The notes under the pieces were generated by a model. That model was not told where the DNA came from. It ran no database searches and was given only the letters and a program-made list of their open reading frames with translations. Positions 1 to 10,204 of a stretch of 64,000 nucleotides of DNA are shown in pieces (position 1 is the stretch's first letter; every line of letters begins with the position of its first letter). The translations under genes and the position numbers were made by a program. Origin of the DNA: Gordonia sediminis (GTDB lineage: Bacteria; Actinomycetota; Actinomycetes; Mycobacteriales; Mycobacteriaceae); the NCBI GenBank assembly GCA_004193205.1, contig RZUM01000002.1, forward strand, positions 62,001 through 126,000, written 5' to 3'.

Positions 1-715
1 TGCCGACCAGAATCCCCGTCGTGAACGGGATCCGTTCGGCACCTGCGTCGCGCAGCACCTGCATCCGCACCAGCGGATCCTTGTCCGGGCTGCCGTAGTG
101 CGGTTGTCCCTTCTCGGTGAACAACCGGCGCGACGTCGTCTCCAGCATCATCCCCATCGACGGCGCGACAGGACGCAACCAGCGCATCTCCTCGGCGCTC
201 ATCACCCCGGGGTTCAGGTGCGGCAGCAACCCGGTGTCCTCGAGCACCGCGACCGCTGCGGCACGCACGTAGTCCAGCGTCGAGGTGTAGCCACGCGCCG
301 ACAACCACTCCCCCGCCTGCGCCCAGCGTGCCTCGGGGCGGTCGCCGAGGGTGAACAACGCCTCTTTGCACCCGAGTGCGGCGCCGCGTCGCGCGATGTC
401 GACGACCTCGTCGAGTTCGAGGTACATGCCGTGGCCCTCACGCGCCAGCTTGCCGGGAACGGTGACGAACGTGCAGTAATGACACCGGTCGCGGCACAGC
501 CGGGTCAACGGGATGAAGACCTTGCGCGAGTAGGTGATCTGCCGGCTGCGGCCGGCGGCGTCGAGACCGGTATCGCGTGTCGCGGCGGCGATCGTCTGCA
601 GCGCCGCGAGATCGTCTCCCGTACACGCCAGCAGTGTGGTGGCCATGTCGACGTCGACCGGTTCACCGGCGCGGACCGCCGCCAGGGCGTCCGCCACGGA
701 GCGTGTCCGGGTCAT
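1..715 (-). CDS. fbiC: FO synthase FbiC, N-terminal (CofG) part, cut by the window edge
   Basis: FbiC makes FO, the deazaflavin chromophore of coenzyme F420, from tyrosine and a flavin precursor. Its CofG half is a radical-SAM enzyme. About 238 residues are visible, read leftwards and open at base 1. The radical-SAM cysteines lie in CRDRCHYC (C74, C78, C81), followed by the CofG-typical TFVTVPGKL. The ATG at 713-715 overlaps the stop of the upstream monooxygenase as ATGA, so the two are probably translationally coupled. In actinobacteria FbiC is normally a CofG-CofH fusion, so the CofH half should lie left of the window. That part is inferred. Confidence 0.93.
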   Translation of the reverse strand, partial: MTRTRSVADALAAVRAGEPVDVDMATTLLACTGDDLAALQTIAAATRDTGLDAAGRSRQITYSRKVFIPLTRLCRDRCHYCTFVTVPGKLAREGHGMYLELDEVVDIARRGAALGCKEALFTLGDRPEARWAQAGEWLSARGYTSTLDYVRAAAVAVLEDTGLLPHLNPGVMSAEEMRWLRPVAPSMGMMLETTSRRLFTEKGQPHYGSPDKDPLVRMQVLRDAGAERIPFTTGILVG

Positions 716-2223
716 CGGTGTGGACCTCCTTCGTCCCTCTGTTGCGGCACGATCTCATACGGTGCCGGATCGAACGTGCCGTTACGTTCGCGGAACGAGA
801 CCGCGGTACCCGGCCACAACAGCGTCAGCCGACCGCTGCGTGGATCGACATACCAACTGTTGCACCCGGTGAGCCACACCGTCGAGGCGCTGCGCTCGTC
901 GATCTCCCGCGTGTAGCCGGCCTCGGCCTCGGCGGTCACCTCCAGCGATCGGCTGTCGCTGTGTGCCAGGAAGTCCAGCGCCCCGACGACGTAGTCGAGC
1001 TGGGTCTCGATCATGTAGATCGCCGAGTTGTGGCCGAGCGCGGCGTTGGGCCCGTCGAGGACGAACATGTTCGGGAAGCCGCTGACCGCGGTCGACGCAT
1101 AGGAGACCATGCCGTCGGCCCAGTGTTCGTCGAGCGAGCGCGCGTCACGGCCACGGATACGTGCCGCGGCCGGGGGTCGGGTCGCCTCGAATCCGGTCGC
1201 CATCACCAAGACGTCGAGGTCGTAGGTGTTGCCGCTGACCGCCTGCGCCTTGGATTCGGCCACCGAATCGAGGGCACTGGCCTCGAACACCACATTGGGT
1301 TTTTGCAGAGTCGGGTAGAAATCGTCGCTGAGCAGTATGCGTTTGCACCCGATCTCGTAGTCGGGGGTCAACGCCGCGCGCAGCGCGGGGTCGCCGACCT
1401 GACGGTGCAGGTGGCCGAGGGCGCGGGCGCGGATGTCGTCGATGTCGGGACGCAGCCCCAGCCGCTGACGAAACGCCTTGTCCGCGTCGAGCAGCAACTC
1501 GTCGCGACGTGCCTGCGCGCGTTCGGGGACGCGTAGTTCGGCGCGCTCGGCGTCGGTGAATCGACGGTCCTCGCGCGGCACCACGTAGGGAGGGGTGCGC
1601 GAGAACACCACCAGTTCGTCGGCACCCTGCGCGAGGTGCGGGATCACCTGCACCGCCGACGCCCCCGTGCCGACCACCCCGATCCGTTCGCCGCCGCTCA
1701 GGATGCCGTCGCGCCACCCGGCCGTGTGCATGACCGTGCCGGTGAAGGATTCCAGATCCTCGACGGCGGGCGTGTGCGGTTCGGAGAGCCGCCCCACGGC
1801 CATCACCAACACCCGCGCCCGGATCACGCCGGTACCCGTGGCCAGCACCCACCGGGCCGCGGCGTCGTCCCACCGGGCGTCGTCGAGGGCACAGCGCAAC
1901 CGGATGTGCCCGCCGAGCCCCTCGTCGTCGACGGTCTGCTGCAGGTAGCGCTGGATCTCCGCGCCGCTCGGATAGAGCGTGGCCCAGTCCGCGGGCGGAC
2001 GGAACGAGAACGAATACAGATGTGCGGGGATGTCACAGGCGATGCCCGGATAGGTGTTGTCGCGCCAGGTTCCGCCGACAGCGTCGGCGCGTTCGATGAC
2101 GACGAAGGATTCGCGGGCCCGCCGCGCCAACTGGGTGGCCATTCCGATCCCGGCAAATCCGGCACCGACGATCACCACGTCGACCTCGACCTCGTCGGGG
2201 GCGGTGCGCGGCTGGGGGGTCAC
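712..2223 (-). CDS. Baeyer-Villiger-type flavin monooxygenase
   Basis: A 503-residue class B flavoprotein monooxygenase, normal for the family. It has an FAD Rossmann motif GAGFAG at residues 20-25, the Baeyer-Villiger fingerprint [11 protein letters not shown] at 160-170, and a second Rossmann motif GTGASA at about 185-190 for NADPH. Such enzymes insert oxygen next to ketones or oxidise heteroatoms; the substrate cannot be told. The GTG start overlaps the stop of the CofH-like gene (GTGA), and its own stop overlaps the fbiC start (ATGA), placing it inside a tightly coupled three-gene unit. A link to F420 metabolism is suggested only by this position. Confidence 0.9.
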   Translation of the reverse strand: MTPQPRTAPDEVEVDVVIVGAGFAGIGMATQLARRARESFVVIERADAVGGTWRDNTYPGIACDIPAHLYSFSFRPPADWATLYPSGAEIQRYLQQTVDDEGLGGHIRLRCALDDARWDDAAARWVLATGTGVIRARVLVMAVGRLSEPHTPAVEDLESFTGTVMHTAGWRDGILSGGERIGVVGTGASAVQVIPHLAQGADELVVFSRTPPYVVPREDRRFTDAERAELRVPERAQARRDELLLDADKAFRQRLGLRPDIDDIRARALGHLHRQVGDPALRAALTPDYEIGCKRILLSDDFYPTLQKPNVVFEASALDSVAESKAQAVSGNTYDLDVLVMATGFEATRPPAAARIRGRDARSLDEHWADGMVSYASTAVSGFPNMFVLDGPNAALGHNSAIYMIETQLDYVVGALDFLAHSDSRSLEVTAEAEAGYTREIDERSASTVWLTGCNSWYVDPRSGRLTLLWPGTAVSFRERNGTFDPAPYEIVPQQRDEGGPHR

Positions 2224-3350
2224 GGACGCACCTGGGGAATCGGGATCAGGCGGTCGGGTGGAGGGTCGGCGTAGCCGGTGGTGCGCTGACGCGGGACCCG
2301 CCCGACGCGCGCGGCGATGTCGGCGAGGGTCTCCACGTCGAGCACACGTCCGGCCTCCTGACCGGCGGACGGCATGAGGTCACCGTCGAGCAGCAGCCCT
2401 CCGATGTCGTCAGCGCCGCCGCACAACAGTTCCTCGACGACGTCGGGGTCCTGTTTGGTCCACGCCACCTGCAGATGGTCGAAGCGACCGAGCGTGAGGA
2501 GCCGGGCCACCGCATGCACGGCACGCGTCTCGCGGCGGGAGACGGTGGTGGTCGCCGCCACCCGTAGCGGCGGTGGGGCGTTCTCGGGCAGCAACGGCAT
2601 CACGATCAGTTCGCTGAAACCCCCGCTCCGCGCCTGGATCTCGGTGAGCAGACGCAGGTGGGCGACCTGCTGTCGCGGGGTCTCGACGTGACCGTAGAGC
2701 AGGGTCGCGGTGGAGAACAGGCCTATGCCATGGGCGGCCTCGATGACCTGCACCCACTCTCGCGCAGGTGGTGCGGACCCGCCCGAGAGCGCGGCACGCA
2801 CCTCGTCGTCGAGGATCTGGGCGGCCGTCCCGGGGACCGAACCCAGCCCGGCGGCCTGCGCCCGGCGCAGGAACTCGGTGGTCGAGATGCCCAGGCGGGT
2901 GGCGGCGTCGGTCACCTCGGTCGGCCGGAAGGCGTGCAGGTGCAGGCCCGGTGCGGCGGCATGGATACGTTCGACGAGGCGGAGATACTCCTCGGCGGGG
3001 GCGTCGGCGGGGACCGGGCCCTGCAGGCAGATCTCCGTGGCGCCCAGACGCCACGCCTCGTCGACGAGGTCTTCGAGTGACGGATCGCCGGACTTGGGCG
3101 TCGCGATGACCGCGGTGTCGAGATTGCGGTTCACCACGAAGGTCAGCGCGTCGGGGTCGGTGACCTGTCGGCGTGCGCCATCGGCCAGCGCACACAGCTC
3201 GTCGAGTTCCGCGCCCGCCGCACCGAGCAGGGCGATCCACTCGTCGTCGGACAGCGACGAGGGATCGTCGGCGATGTGGCGCAACGCCGCCCGAGTCTCC
3301 TCCGCCGACGCCTGAGCGTCGCGAGCCCATTCCCGCAGGACCATTCCCAC
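2220..3350 (-). CDS. CofH-like protein without the radical-SAM cysteine motif
   Basis: This 376-residue protein is recognisably homologous to the CofH half of FO synthase: VVNRN (72-76), GATEICLQG (103-111), LHLHAFRPTEV (136-146), SVPGTAAQILDDEV (171-184), LLYGHVETP (217-225) and a C-terminal RQRTTGYADPP. The cluster-binding loop that should follow VVNRN, with CxxxCxxC, is missing. The sequence goes straight to LDTAVIATPKSG and is some 15-20 residues shorter there. It therefore cannot bind the catalytic [4Fe-4S] cluster in the usual way and is probably a pseudoenzyme, partner or repurposed fold. An alternative start is the internal Met at residue 3. It leads the unit with the monooxygenase and fbiC. 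Confidence 0.82.
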   Translation of the reverse strand: MGMVLREWARDAQASAEETRAALRHIADDPSSLSDDEWIALLGAAGAELDELCALADGARRQVTDPDALTFVVNRNLDTAVIATPKSGDPSLEDLVDEAWRLGATEICLQGPVPADAPAEEYLRLVERIHAAAPGLHLHAFRPTEVTDAATRLGISTTEFLRRAQAAGLGSVPGTAAQILDDEVRAALSGGSAPPAREWVQVIEAAHGIGLFSTATLLYGHVETPRQQVAHLRLLTEIQARSGGFSELIVMPLLPENAPPPLRVAATTTVSRRETRAVHAVARLLTLGRFDHLQVAWTKQDPDVVEELLCGGADDIGGLLLDGDLMPSAGQEAGRVLDVETLADIAARVGRVPRQRTTGYADPPPDRLIPIPQVRP

Positions 3351-3408
3351 ACTCTATCCATCGCCGACGACGCCCCGACGAGGCCACCGGCGACGCGGCA
3401 GTCCCCGG

Positions 3409-3780
3409 TCAGTCGTCGGGTAGGGGCAGCCGCCCCGACCGCACCAGCAGCGCCGGCAGACCCGCGCCGACCACCAGCAACAACACGGTGGCGATCAGCG
3501 AACCCTCGGGGGCGAGCACGACGTCGCCGCCGGGTCCGGGCAAAGCCCCGACAACCAGGGCGAGCAGCCACGCGAGCAGCGGTAGGTATCGCAGCGGGCC
3601 GTCGGTGAATCCCGCCGCCAGCCACAGCAACACACAGTTGACGATCCCGGCGAGCACCGCGGCCGCCGGTATCAGCGCACCGCCGACACGCAGGTAGGCG
3701 AAGGCCACCGACATCAGACCGACGACGAAACCGTCGATCACGAGGAAGCCCAGCAGAATGCGGTCGGGCCAGCGCATCAT
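3409..3780 (-). CDS. Small membrane protein, Rv1171-like position
   Basis: A 123-residue protein with about four hydrophobic segments (for example ILLGFLVIDGFVVGLM and VLAGIVNCVLLWLAAG) and no catalytic motif. The ATG start at 3780 overlaps the mshB stop as ATGA, which fits better than a longer reading that would overlap mshB by 60 bases. In mycobacteria a conserved membrane protein (Rv1171) also follows mshB, so this is probably its counterpart. Function unknown. It ends 58 bases before the CofH-like gene, so one transcript could run from lpqW or mshB into fbiC. Confidence 0.75.
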   Translation of the reverse strand: MMRWPDRILLGFLVIDGFVVGLMSVAFAYLRVGGALIPAAAVLAGIVNCVLLWLAAGFTDGPLRYLPLLAWLLALVVGALPGPGGDVVLAPEGSLIATVLLLVVGAGLPALLVRSGRLPLPDD

Positions 3781-4664
3781 CCGACCCCGTCGAACAGATC
3801 GGTCTCCCGGCCGTCGCGCACCGGTTTGGCGCCCCACGGCCCGGTCAGGATGAAGTGTTCCCGGTCGCCGATCGGCTGGAGAATGTTGTTGGACAGGGTG
3901 TACTCGGTGCCCGACGGCGCGACGGTGACCTGTGTCGCGTGCGCGGCGAGCGCGGCCACCTTCTGCGAATACTGCGCGGAGACATCGATGACGGTGGTGA
4001 TCTCGTCGTCGGGGTAGCTCGGCAACAGCCCCGGCCCGGGCATCGTCCAGCCCTGCGGCACCCGCCCCGCCGCGGCCGCCAGACCGGCGTCGAGGGCGGA
4101 CCGTTCGGTGACCGACTCGTAGACCTTGAGCCGCTCGGGATGGACGGATCCTCTCAGGTGGGTCAGCGCCGCCATCGTCGTCTCGTGGACGAGTTTGTGA
4201 TCCGGGTGTCCGTAGGTGCCGACGTTGTCGTAGGTGACGACGACCTGCGGTGCGAACGACTCGATCTCGGCGACGAGGGTGGCCACGAGTTCCTCGAAGG
4301 GCGCCTGCACCAGCGCACGCGGGTGAGACGCCGAGGGCGCGCCGTCCATCCCGGAGTCACGCCACCGCCCGGCTCCCCCGAGGAAACGAGGTCGCAGGGG
4401 TTCTCGGTCCGGTGGACTGAGTGCCGCCAGCGCCCGGGTCAGCTCCATGATCCGGAATCCGCCGAGCTGATCGGCGCCACCGTCGGCGACCAGTTGCGCC
4501 CACTCGTCTCCGATGACCTCGCCCTGCTCGCCGAGGGTGAAGGTGAGCACCCGCACGTCGACACCCTCGTGGAGGTATCGGGCGATGGTGCCACCGGTCA
4601 TGAGCGTTTCGTCGTCGGGGTGGGCGTGCAGCAGCAGCAGCCGGCGGTCGCCGCGGCCGGTCAT
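3777..4664 (-). CDS. mshB: Mycothiol biosynthesis deacetylase MshB
   Basis: MshB is a zinc-dependent cytosolic enzyme that removes the acetyl group from GlcNAc-inositol in mycothiol synthesis. The protein is 295 residues. It shows the zinc motif HAHPDDE near the N-terminus, then TLGEQGEVIGDEWA and VVTYDNVGTYGHPDH, all typical of the LmbE/MshB family. The ATG at 4664 overlaps the lpqW stop (ATGA), so it is preferred over a slightly longer start at 4676. It shares strand and spacing with lpqW and the Rv1171-like gene. Mycothiol is a marker of Actinobacteria. Confidence 0.95.
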   Translation of the reverse strand: MTGRGDRRLLLLHAHPDDETLMTGGTIARYLHEGVDVRVLTFTLGEQGEVIGDEWAQLVADGGADQLGGFRIMELTRALAALSPPDREPLRPRFLGGAGRWRDSGMDGAPSASHPRALVQAPFEELVATLVAEIESFAPQVVVTYDNVGTYGHPDHKLVHETTMAALTHLRGSVHPERLKVYESVTERSALDAGLAAAAGRVPQGWTMPGPGLLPSYPDDEITTVIDVSAQYSQKVAALAAHATQVTVAPSGTEYTLSNNILQPIGDREHFILTGPWGAKPVRDGRETDLFDGVG

Positions 4665-6577
4665 GACAACTCCCACGACACCGTGTCGCCGTAGATGGCG
4701 ACCTGGATCGGCCCTGTGAGCGGCACGTTGAGAACCTTTCCGGTGGTTCCGACGATCATGGAGTCCTGGTAGAGCGGCCGGTAGATCGCCTGCGCGGCGA
4801 GCAGGGGCTCGGCCTCGGTGAGGGTCTCGGTGGGATCGACCGCCGACAACGCCTCACGTGCGAGGCCGATGAGCTGCGGATCGCAGATCCCGGAGACGTT
4901 GCTGGCATAGCTGTCGTCGGACTCGGCTCCGGTCTGTCCCGGCGCCACGCTGGTCGGTGTCGGTGGCGTCGCGATCGACGGTGCCGTCCCCGGCTTGGGC
5001 TGGTCACAGTCGACCTGGGACGCGAGGGCGGCGGCCGGTGGGACCCCGAGACCGGTCCAGCCGACGACGAGGTCCACCCGTGAGTTGGTCAGCGCGACGC
5101 CATAGAGCTCGTTGTTGGGCAGCGCGACGACGACGGCGCGCACACCCTGGCCGCGCAGCTGGTCGACGATGTTCGACGCCGCCGACGTCGACCGGGGGTC
5201 ACCGCTGATCGCACCGACGCGCACGATCAGGTCCTGCCCGTCCTTCTGATACGGGACGACACCGGTCGGCAGCGGTTTGACCTCCACGCCGTCCACGGTG
5301 ATCGATTCCGTCGGGCTCACCGACGAGGAGGTCGTCGACGATTCGCCGCTCGCGGACGTGCTCGTCGCACTGGCCGAGCTCGGAGTCGGGGTGGGAGAAC
5401 TCGTCGTCGTGGTCACGGGTGCGACCGGCCGATATCCGGCGGTACCGAGCAGAGCGGTGATCTCGGCGGGCGAGGGACGCGGCCGGTCGACCCGGAAATA
5501 GCCGGCGTCGGTCGGGGCGAACACGGTGTTGGCGAACTGGGTGACGATGTCGTCACCGGCGCCGGCCAAGGTCACCAGGTTGGGATCGATCATGCCCAGG
5601 ACCGCCCGACGCACCTGCACCGAACGCATCGTCGAGGTCCGGGCGTTCACCGAGATCGACAGCGCCCGCGCCGTCGGGTTGCGCGCGGTGGCGACACCGG
5701 GAACCGAGGTGAGTTCGGCCGTCGTGGCCGGGCCGGTGGCCACCGCCATGATCGACGAGCCACCCGAACGGACCGAATCCACCATCTGCGATGCGGTGCC
5801 GGCGCGGCGCAGCACGATCTGATCCAGGCTCGGCGGCTGCATCCAGTACCGGTCGTTACGGGCCAGGCGCACCTCGTCGCGCGTCTGGTCGATGGAGACG
5901 ATCGAGAACGGGCCGGCCGAGACGGGTTTCCCACTGTCCATGCCGGTCTGGAAACCGGCGGGCGCGCCGCGCAGCACGTGGCTGGGCAGCAGCCCGGTGA
6001 ACAGCTCACGCCAGGCCGGGTAGGGCCGCGCGAAGGTCACCTCCACCTCCTTGCCGCCCGAGCTCGATTGCACCGAATCGATCAGGCGGTAGCCGGCCGA
6101 GGCCACCACGTTCGGTTGACGCGACATCTGCTGCCACAGGTAGGTGAAGTCGTCACCGGTCACCGGCAGTCCGTCCGACCACTGCGCATCGGTGTGGATC
6201 TGATAGGCGACCGTGAACGGATCGCGTGAGGTGACCTCGGCTGAGGTGATCAGGGCCGCCTGCCGTTGCCATTCGACGCCCTGCGGTGTCTCGACGGGCT
6301 GGAACGCACTCGGCAACGTCATCGCCGCGATCGCTGTTGTCACCGAGCTCTGGTCGGCCCCGATGTGCGGGTTGAACCCGCCGCCGATCGAGTCGGTCGC
6401 GATGTAGATGGTCTTCTCGGTCGGGTACTCGGCGGGGGTGGCCTGTGCGGCCGTCTCCCGCACCGGCGGTGGCGGGTTCGCCGAGCACGCCGCGACCGCC
6501 CCGATCAACGCGAGAACCACCGCGACGACGACAGCGCGACCCGACCGCGCCGTCGCACCCTCCGGTCTACGGCTCAC
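4661..6577 (-). CDS. lpqW: LpqW-like lipoprotein, family 5 solute-binding fold
   Basis: A 638-residue exported lipoprotein with a basic N-terminus, a hydrophobic stretch and a lipobox ending AVAAC, then the fold of oligopeptide-type (family 5) binding proteins, as in VAYQIHTDAQWSDG and VEVTFARPYPAW. A Ser/Thr-rich linker lies in the middle (around residues 390-425). In mycobacteria LpqW, found beside typA and mshB, influences the balance between phosphatidylinositol mannosides and lipoarabinomannan rather than peptide import. The name rests on this synteny and fold. GTG start at 6577, 61 bases after typA. No permease or ATPase is adjacent, consistent with a non-transport role. Confidence 0.8.
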   Translation of the reverse strand: MSRRPEGATARSGRAVVVAVVLALIGAVAACSANPPPPVRETAAQATPAEYPTEKTIYIATDSIGGGFNPHIGADQSSVTTAIAAMTLPSAFQPVETPQGVEWQRQAALITSAEVTSRDPFTVAYQIHTDAQWSDGLPVTGDDFTYLWQQMSRQPNVVASAGYRLIDSVQSSSGGKEVEVTFARPYPAWRELFTGLLPSHVLRGAPAGFQTGMDSGKPVSAGPFSIVSIDQTRDEVRLARNDRYWMQPPSLDQIVLRRAGTASQMVDSVRSGGSSIMAVATGPATTAELTSVPGVATARNPTARALSISVNARTSTMRSVQVRRAVLGMIDPNLVTLAGAGDDIVTQFANTVFAPTDAGYFRVDRPRPSPAEITALLGTAGYRPVAPVTTTTSSPTPTPSSASATSTSASGESSTTSSSVSPTESITVDGVEVKPLPTGVVPYQKDGQDLIVRVGAISGDPRSTSAASNIVDQLRGQGVRAVVVALPNNELYGVALTNSRVDLVVGWTGLGVPPAAALASQVDCDQPKPGTAPSIATPPTPTSVAPGQTGAESDDSYASNVSGICDPQLIGLAREALSAVDPTETLTEAEPLLAAQAIYRPLYQDSMIVGTTGKVLNVPLTGPIQVAIYGDTVSWELS

Positions 6578-6638
6578 TCAAACCCCCACGGTCCTCGCCC
6601 TGCACCGCCCGAGCCCACGTCAAAGAGCCCGTTTCCGA

Positions 6639-8564
<1,926 letters not shown>

Positions 8565-8684
8565 TGCGGTACGTAAATCGGGGTCGGGCTCCGGCGTGCG
8601 GCCGCGAACCCCGGACAGGTCAACCTGTACAGGGTATCGGTAGACCGCCTGAGACCGTGATCACATCGGGCCGCAACGTCGGGT

Positions 8685-9110
8685 TCACCCCCGAAATGGT
8701 CGGCCGAGCTCCCCCACCAGCTCGGGCACCCAGGCGGTGTCGGCGGGTATCAGCGCACCGTCGCGCGCCCAGTCCGACAGGGTCGGGCCGTCCACCCAGG
8801 CCAGCGCCTCGTGTTCGGCGGCGTGCGGGACGCCCGCGATGATCTGCGCCCGCAACGCGATCAGGGTCAGACCCGGACGCAGGGCCACGCGCTCGGTCAG
8901 CATGGCCCCGACCCGTACCTCGACGCCGAGTTCCTCGGCCAGTTCCCGACGCAGCGCGTCCTCGGCGTTCTCCCCCGGTTCGACCTTGCCGCCGGGCAGC
9001 TCCCACAGTCCGGCGACCTCCGCGGGATATCGGCGTCGGGCAAGCAGCAGCATCCGTCGTTCGTGATCGACGATCGCGCCCGCGACGACGATAGTTCCGT
9101 CGGCGGTCAT
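8685..9110 (-). CDS. NUDIX hydrolase, MutT-like
   Basis: A 141-residue NUDIX pyrophosphohydrolase. The Nudix box is visible as GGKVEPGENAEDALRRELAEE followed by LGV. Its length and ending are typical of MutT-like (d)NTP pyrophosphatases such as 8-oxo-dGTP or CTP pyrophosphatases; the exact substrate cannot be read from sequence. The ATG at 9110 overlaps the stop of the upstream ABC ATPase (ATGA), so it is the last gene of the thiamine-type transporter operon. A longer reading from further upstream gives low-complexity Arg-rich sequence and is rejected. Confidence 0.9.
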   Translation of the reverse strand: MTADGTIVVAGAIVDHERRMLLLARRRYPAEVAGLWELPGGKVEPGENAEDALRRELAEELGVEVRVGAMLTERVALRPGLTLIALRAQIIAGVPHAAEHEALAWVDGPTLSDWARDGALIPADTAWVPELVGELGRPFRG

Positions 9111-10204
9111 GTGCCGATCACCGCCACCCGGTCGGGCACGAGTTCCAGATGAACCCGATCCCCGACGGCCACGGGCGCCGAGGTCATCGCGTCGACATCG
9201 CCGACGTCGGTCGCCACCCGCAGACGCCGACCGGTCGGCAAGTCGACCACCGACACCACGGCGCCGAACACCGCGTCGTCGGGCACGGCGGCGCCGGGCA
9301 CCGCGGTGTCGGGCACGGCGGTGTCGGGCACGGCGGCGCCGGGCAGCGCGTCGTCGGGCCCGGGGCCCTCGGTTCGGGCGCGCACCGACTCCGGTCGCAA
9401 TCCGAGCCGGACGCGCCCGTCGGGCAGGTCGAGCGCGGCCGCGCCGACCGAGGTGACCACACGCCCGTCGACCGCGTCGGCCTCGACCACCGTCGTGACA
9501 CCGAGAAACCGGGCGGTCCACTCGTCGGCGGGGCGACTCCAGAGCCGGCCGGGAGCCGCGGTCTGCACCAGTGCGCCGTCGCGCATCACCGCGATCGTGT
9601 CTGCCATCAACGCGGCCTCGGTGTGGTCGTGGGTCACCACAACCGTCGGGATGGCGGCGGCCCGGACGATCTCGGCGATTTCGACGGCGAGCTGATCACG
9701 GAGCAGACGGTCCAGTGCGGCCAGCGGTTCGTCGAGCAGCAGCAGCCGCGGCCGCGGGGCGAGCGCCCGGGCCAGCGCGACCCGTTGCGCCTGCCCGCCG
9801 GAGAGTTCGTCGACGCTTCGGGTGGCCAGATCCGGCAGACGCACCAGTTCGAGCATCTCGGCGACCCGCTCGCGGACCGCGGTCCGCGACCACCGGCGCA
9901 CCCGCAGTCCGTAGCCGATGTTGTTGGCGACACTACGTCCGGAGAACAGCTGCCCGTCCTGGAAGACGACGCCGAAATCCCGGCGATGGGTGGGCACACC
10001 GGCCAGATCGACCCCGTCGAACCGGATCGATCCGGCGCTGAGCGGCTCGAGACCGGCGACCGAACGGATCAGGGTCGATTTACCGCACCCCGACGGCCCC
10101 AGCAACGCGGTCACCACCGATCCCGACGTCCCGATCGACCAACACAGCCCGTCGAGGACCGCCGACGAACCGTATCGGACTCCCACACCGTCGATCTCGA
10201 GCAT
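9107..10204 (-). CDS. ABC transporter ATPase of a thiamine-type importer, with a minisatellite insert
   Basis: A 365-residue cytoplasmic ATPase of the sulfate/thiamine/iron importer class. It shows Walker A GPSGCGKST, the signature ELSGGQAQR, Walker B LLLLDEP and switch His in VVTHDHTEA. The C-terminal region after about residue 240 is the TOBE-like regulatory domain. Inside it an Ala/Val/Pro/Asp pentapeptide repeat is encoded by a 15-bp minisatellite, kept in frame. The start is directly after the permease stop. It pairs with the fused permease and binding protein upstream. Confidence 0.92.
   Translation of the reverse strand: MLEIDGVGVRYGSSAVLDGLCWSIGTSGSVVTALLGPSGCGKSTLIRSVAGLEPLSAGSIRFDGVDLAGVPTHRRDFGVVFQDGQLFSGRSVANNIGYGLRVRRWSRTAVRERVAEMLELVRLPDLATRSVDELSGGQAQRVALARALAPRPRLLLLDEPLAALDRLLRDQLAVEIAEIVRAAAIPTVVVTHDHTEAALMADTIAVMRDGALVQTAAPGRLWSRPADEWTARFLGVTTVVEADAVDGRVVTSVGAAALDLPDGRVRLGLRPESVRARTEGPGPDDALPGAAVPDTAVPDTAVPGAAVPDDAVFGAVVSVVDLPTGRRLRVATDVGDVDAMTSAPVAVGDRVHLELVPDRVAVIGT
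9273..9360. repeat. 15-bp in-frame minisatellite inside the ABC ATPase gene
   Basis: Just under six tandem copies of a 15-bp unit of the form gcg-g/t-c/t-g-c/t-cgggcac-g/c. The two central copies are identical. It encodes the pentapeptide series PDTAV / PGAAV on the minus strand. The unit is a multiple of three, so changes in copy number keep the ATPase frame open. Confidence 0.9.
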
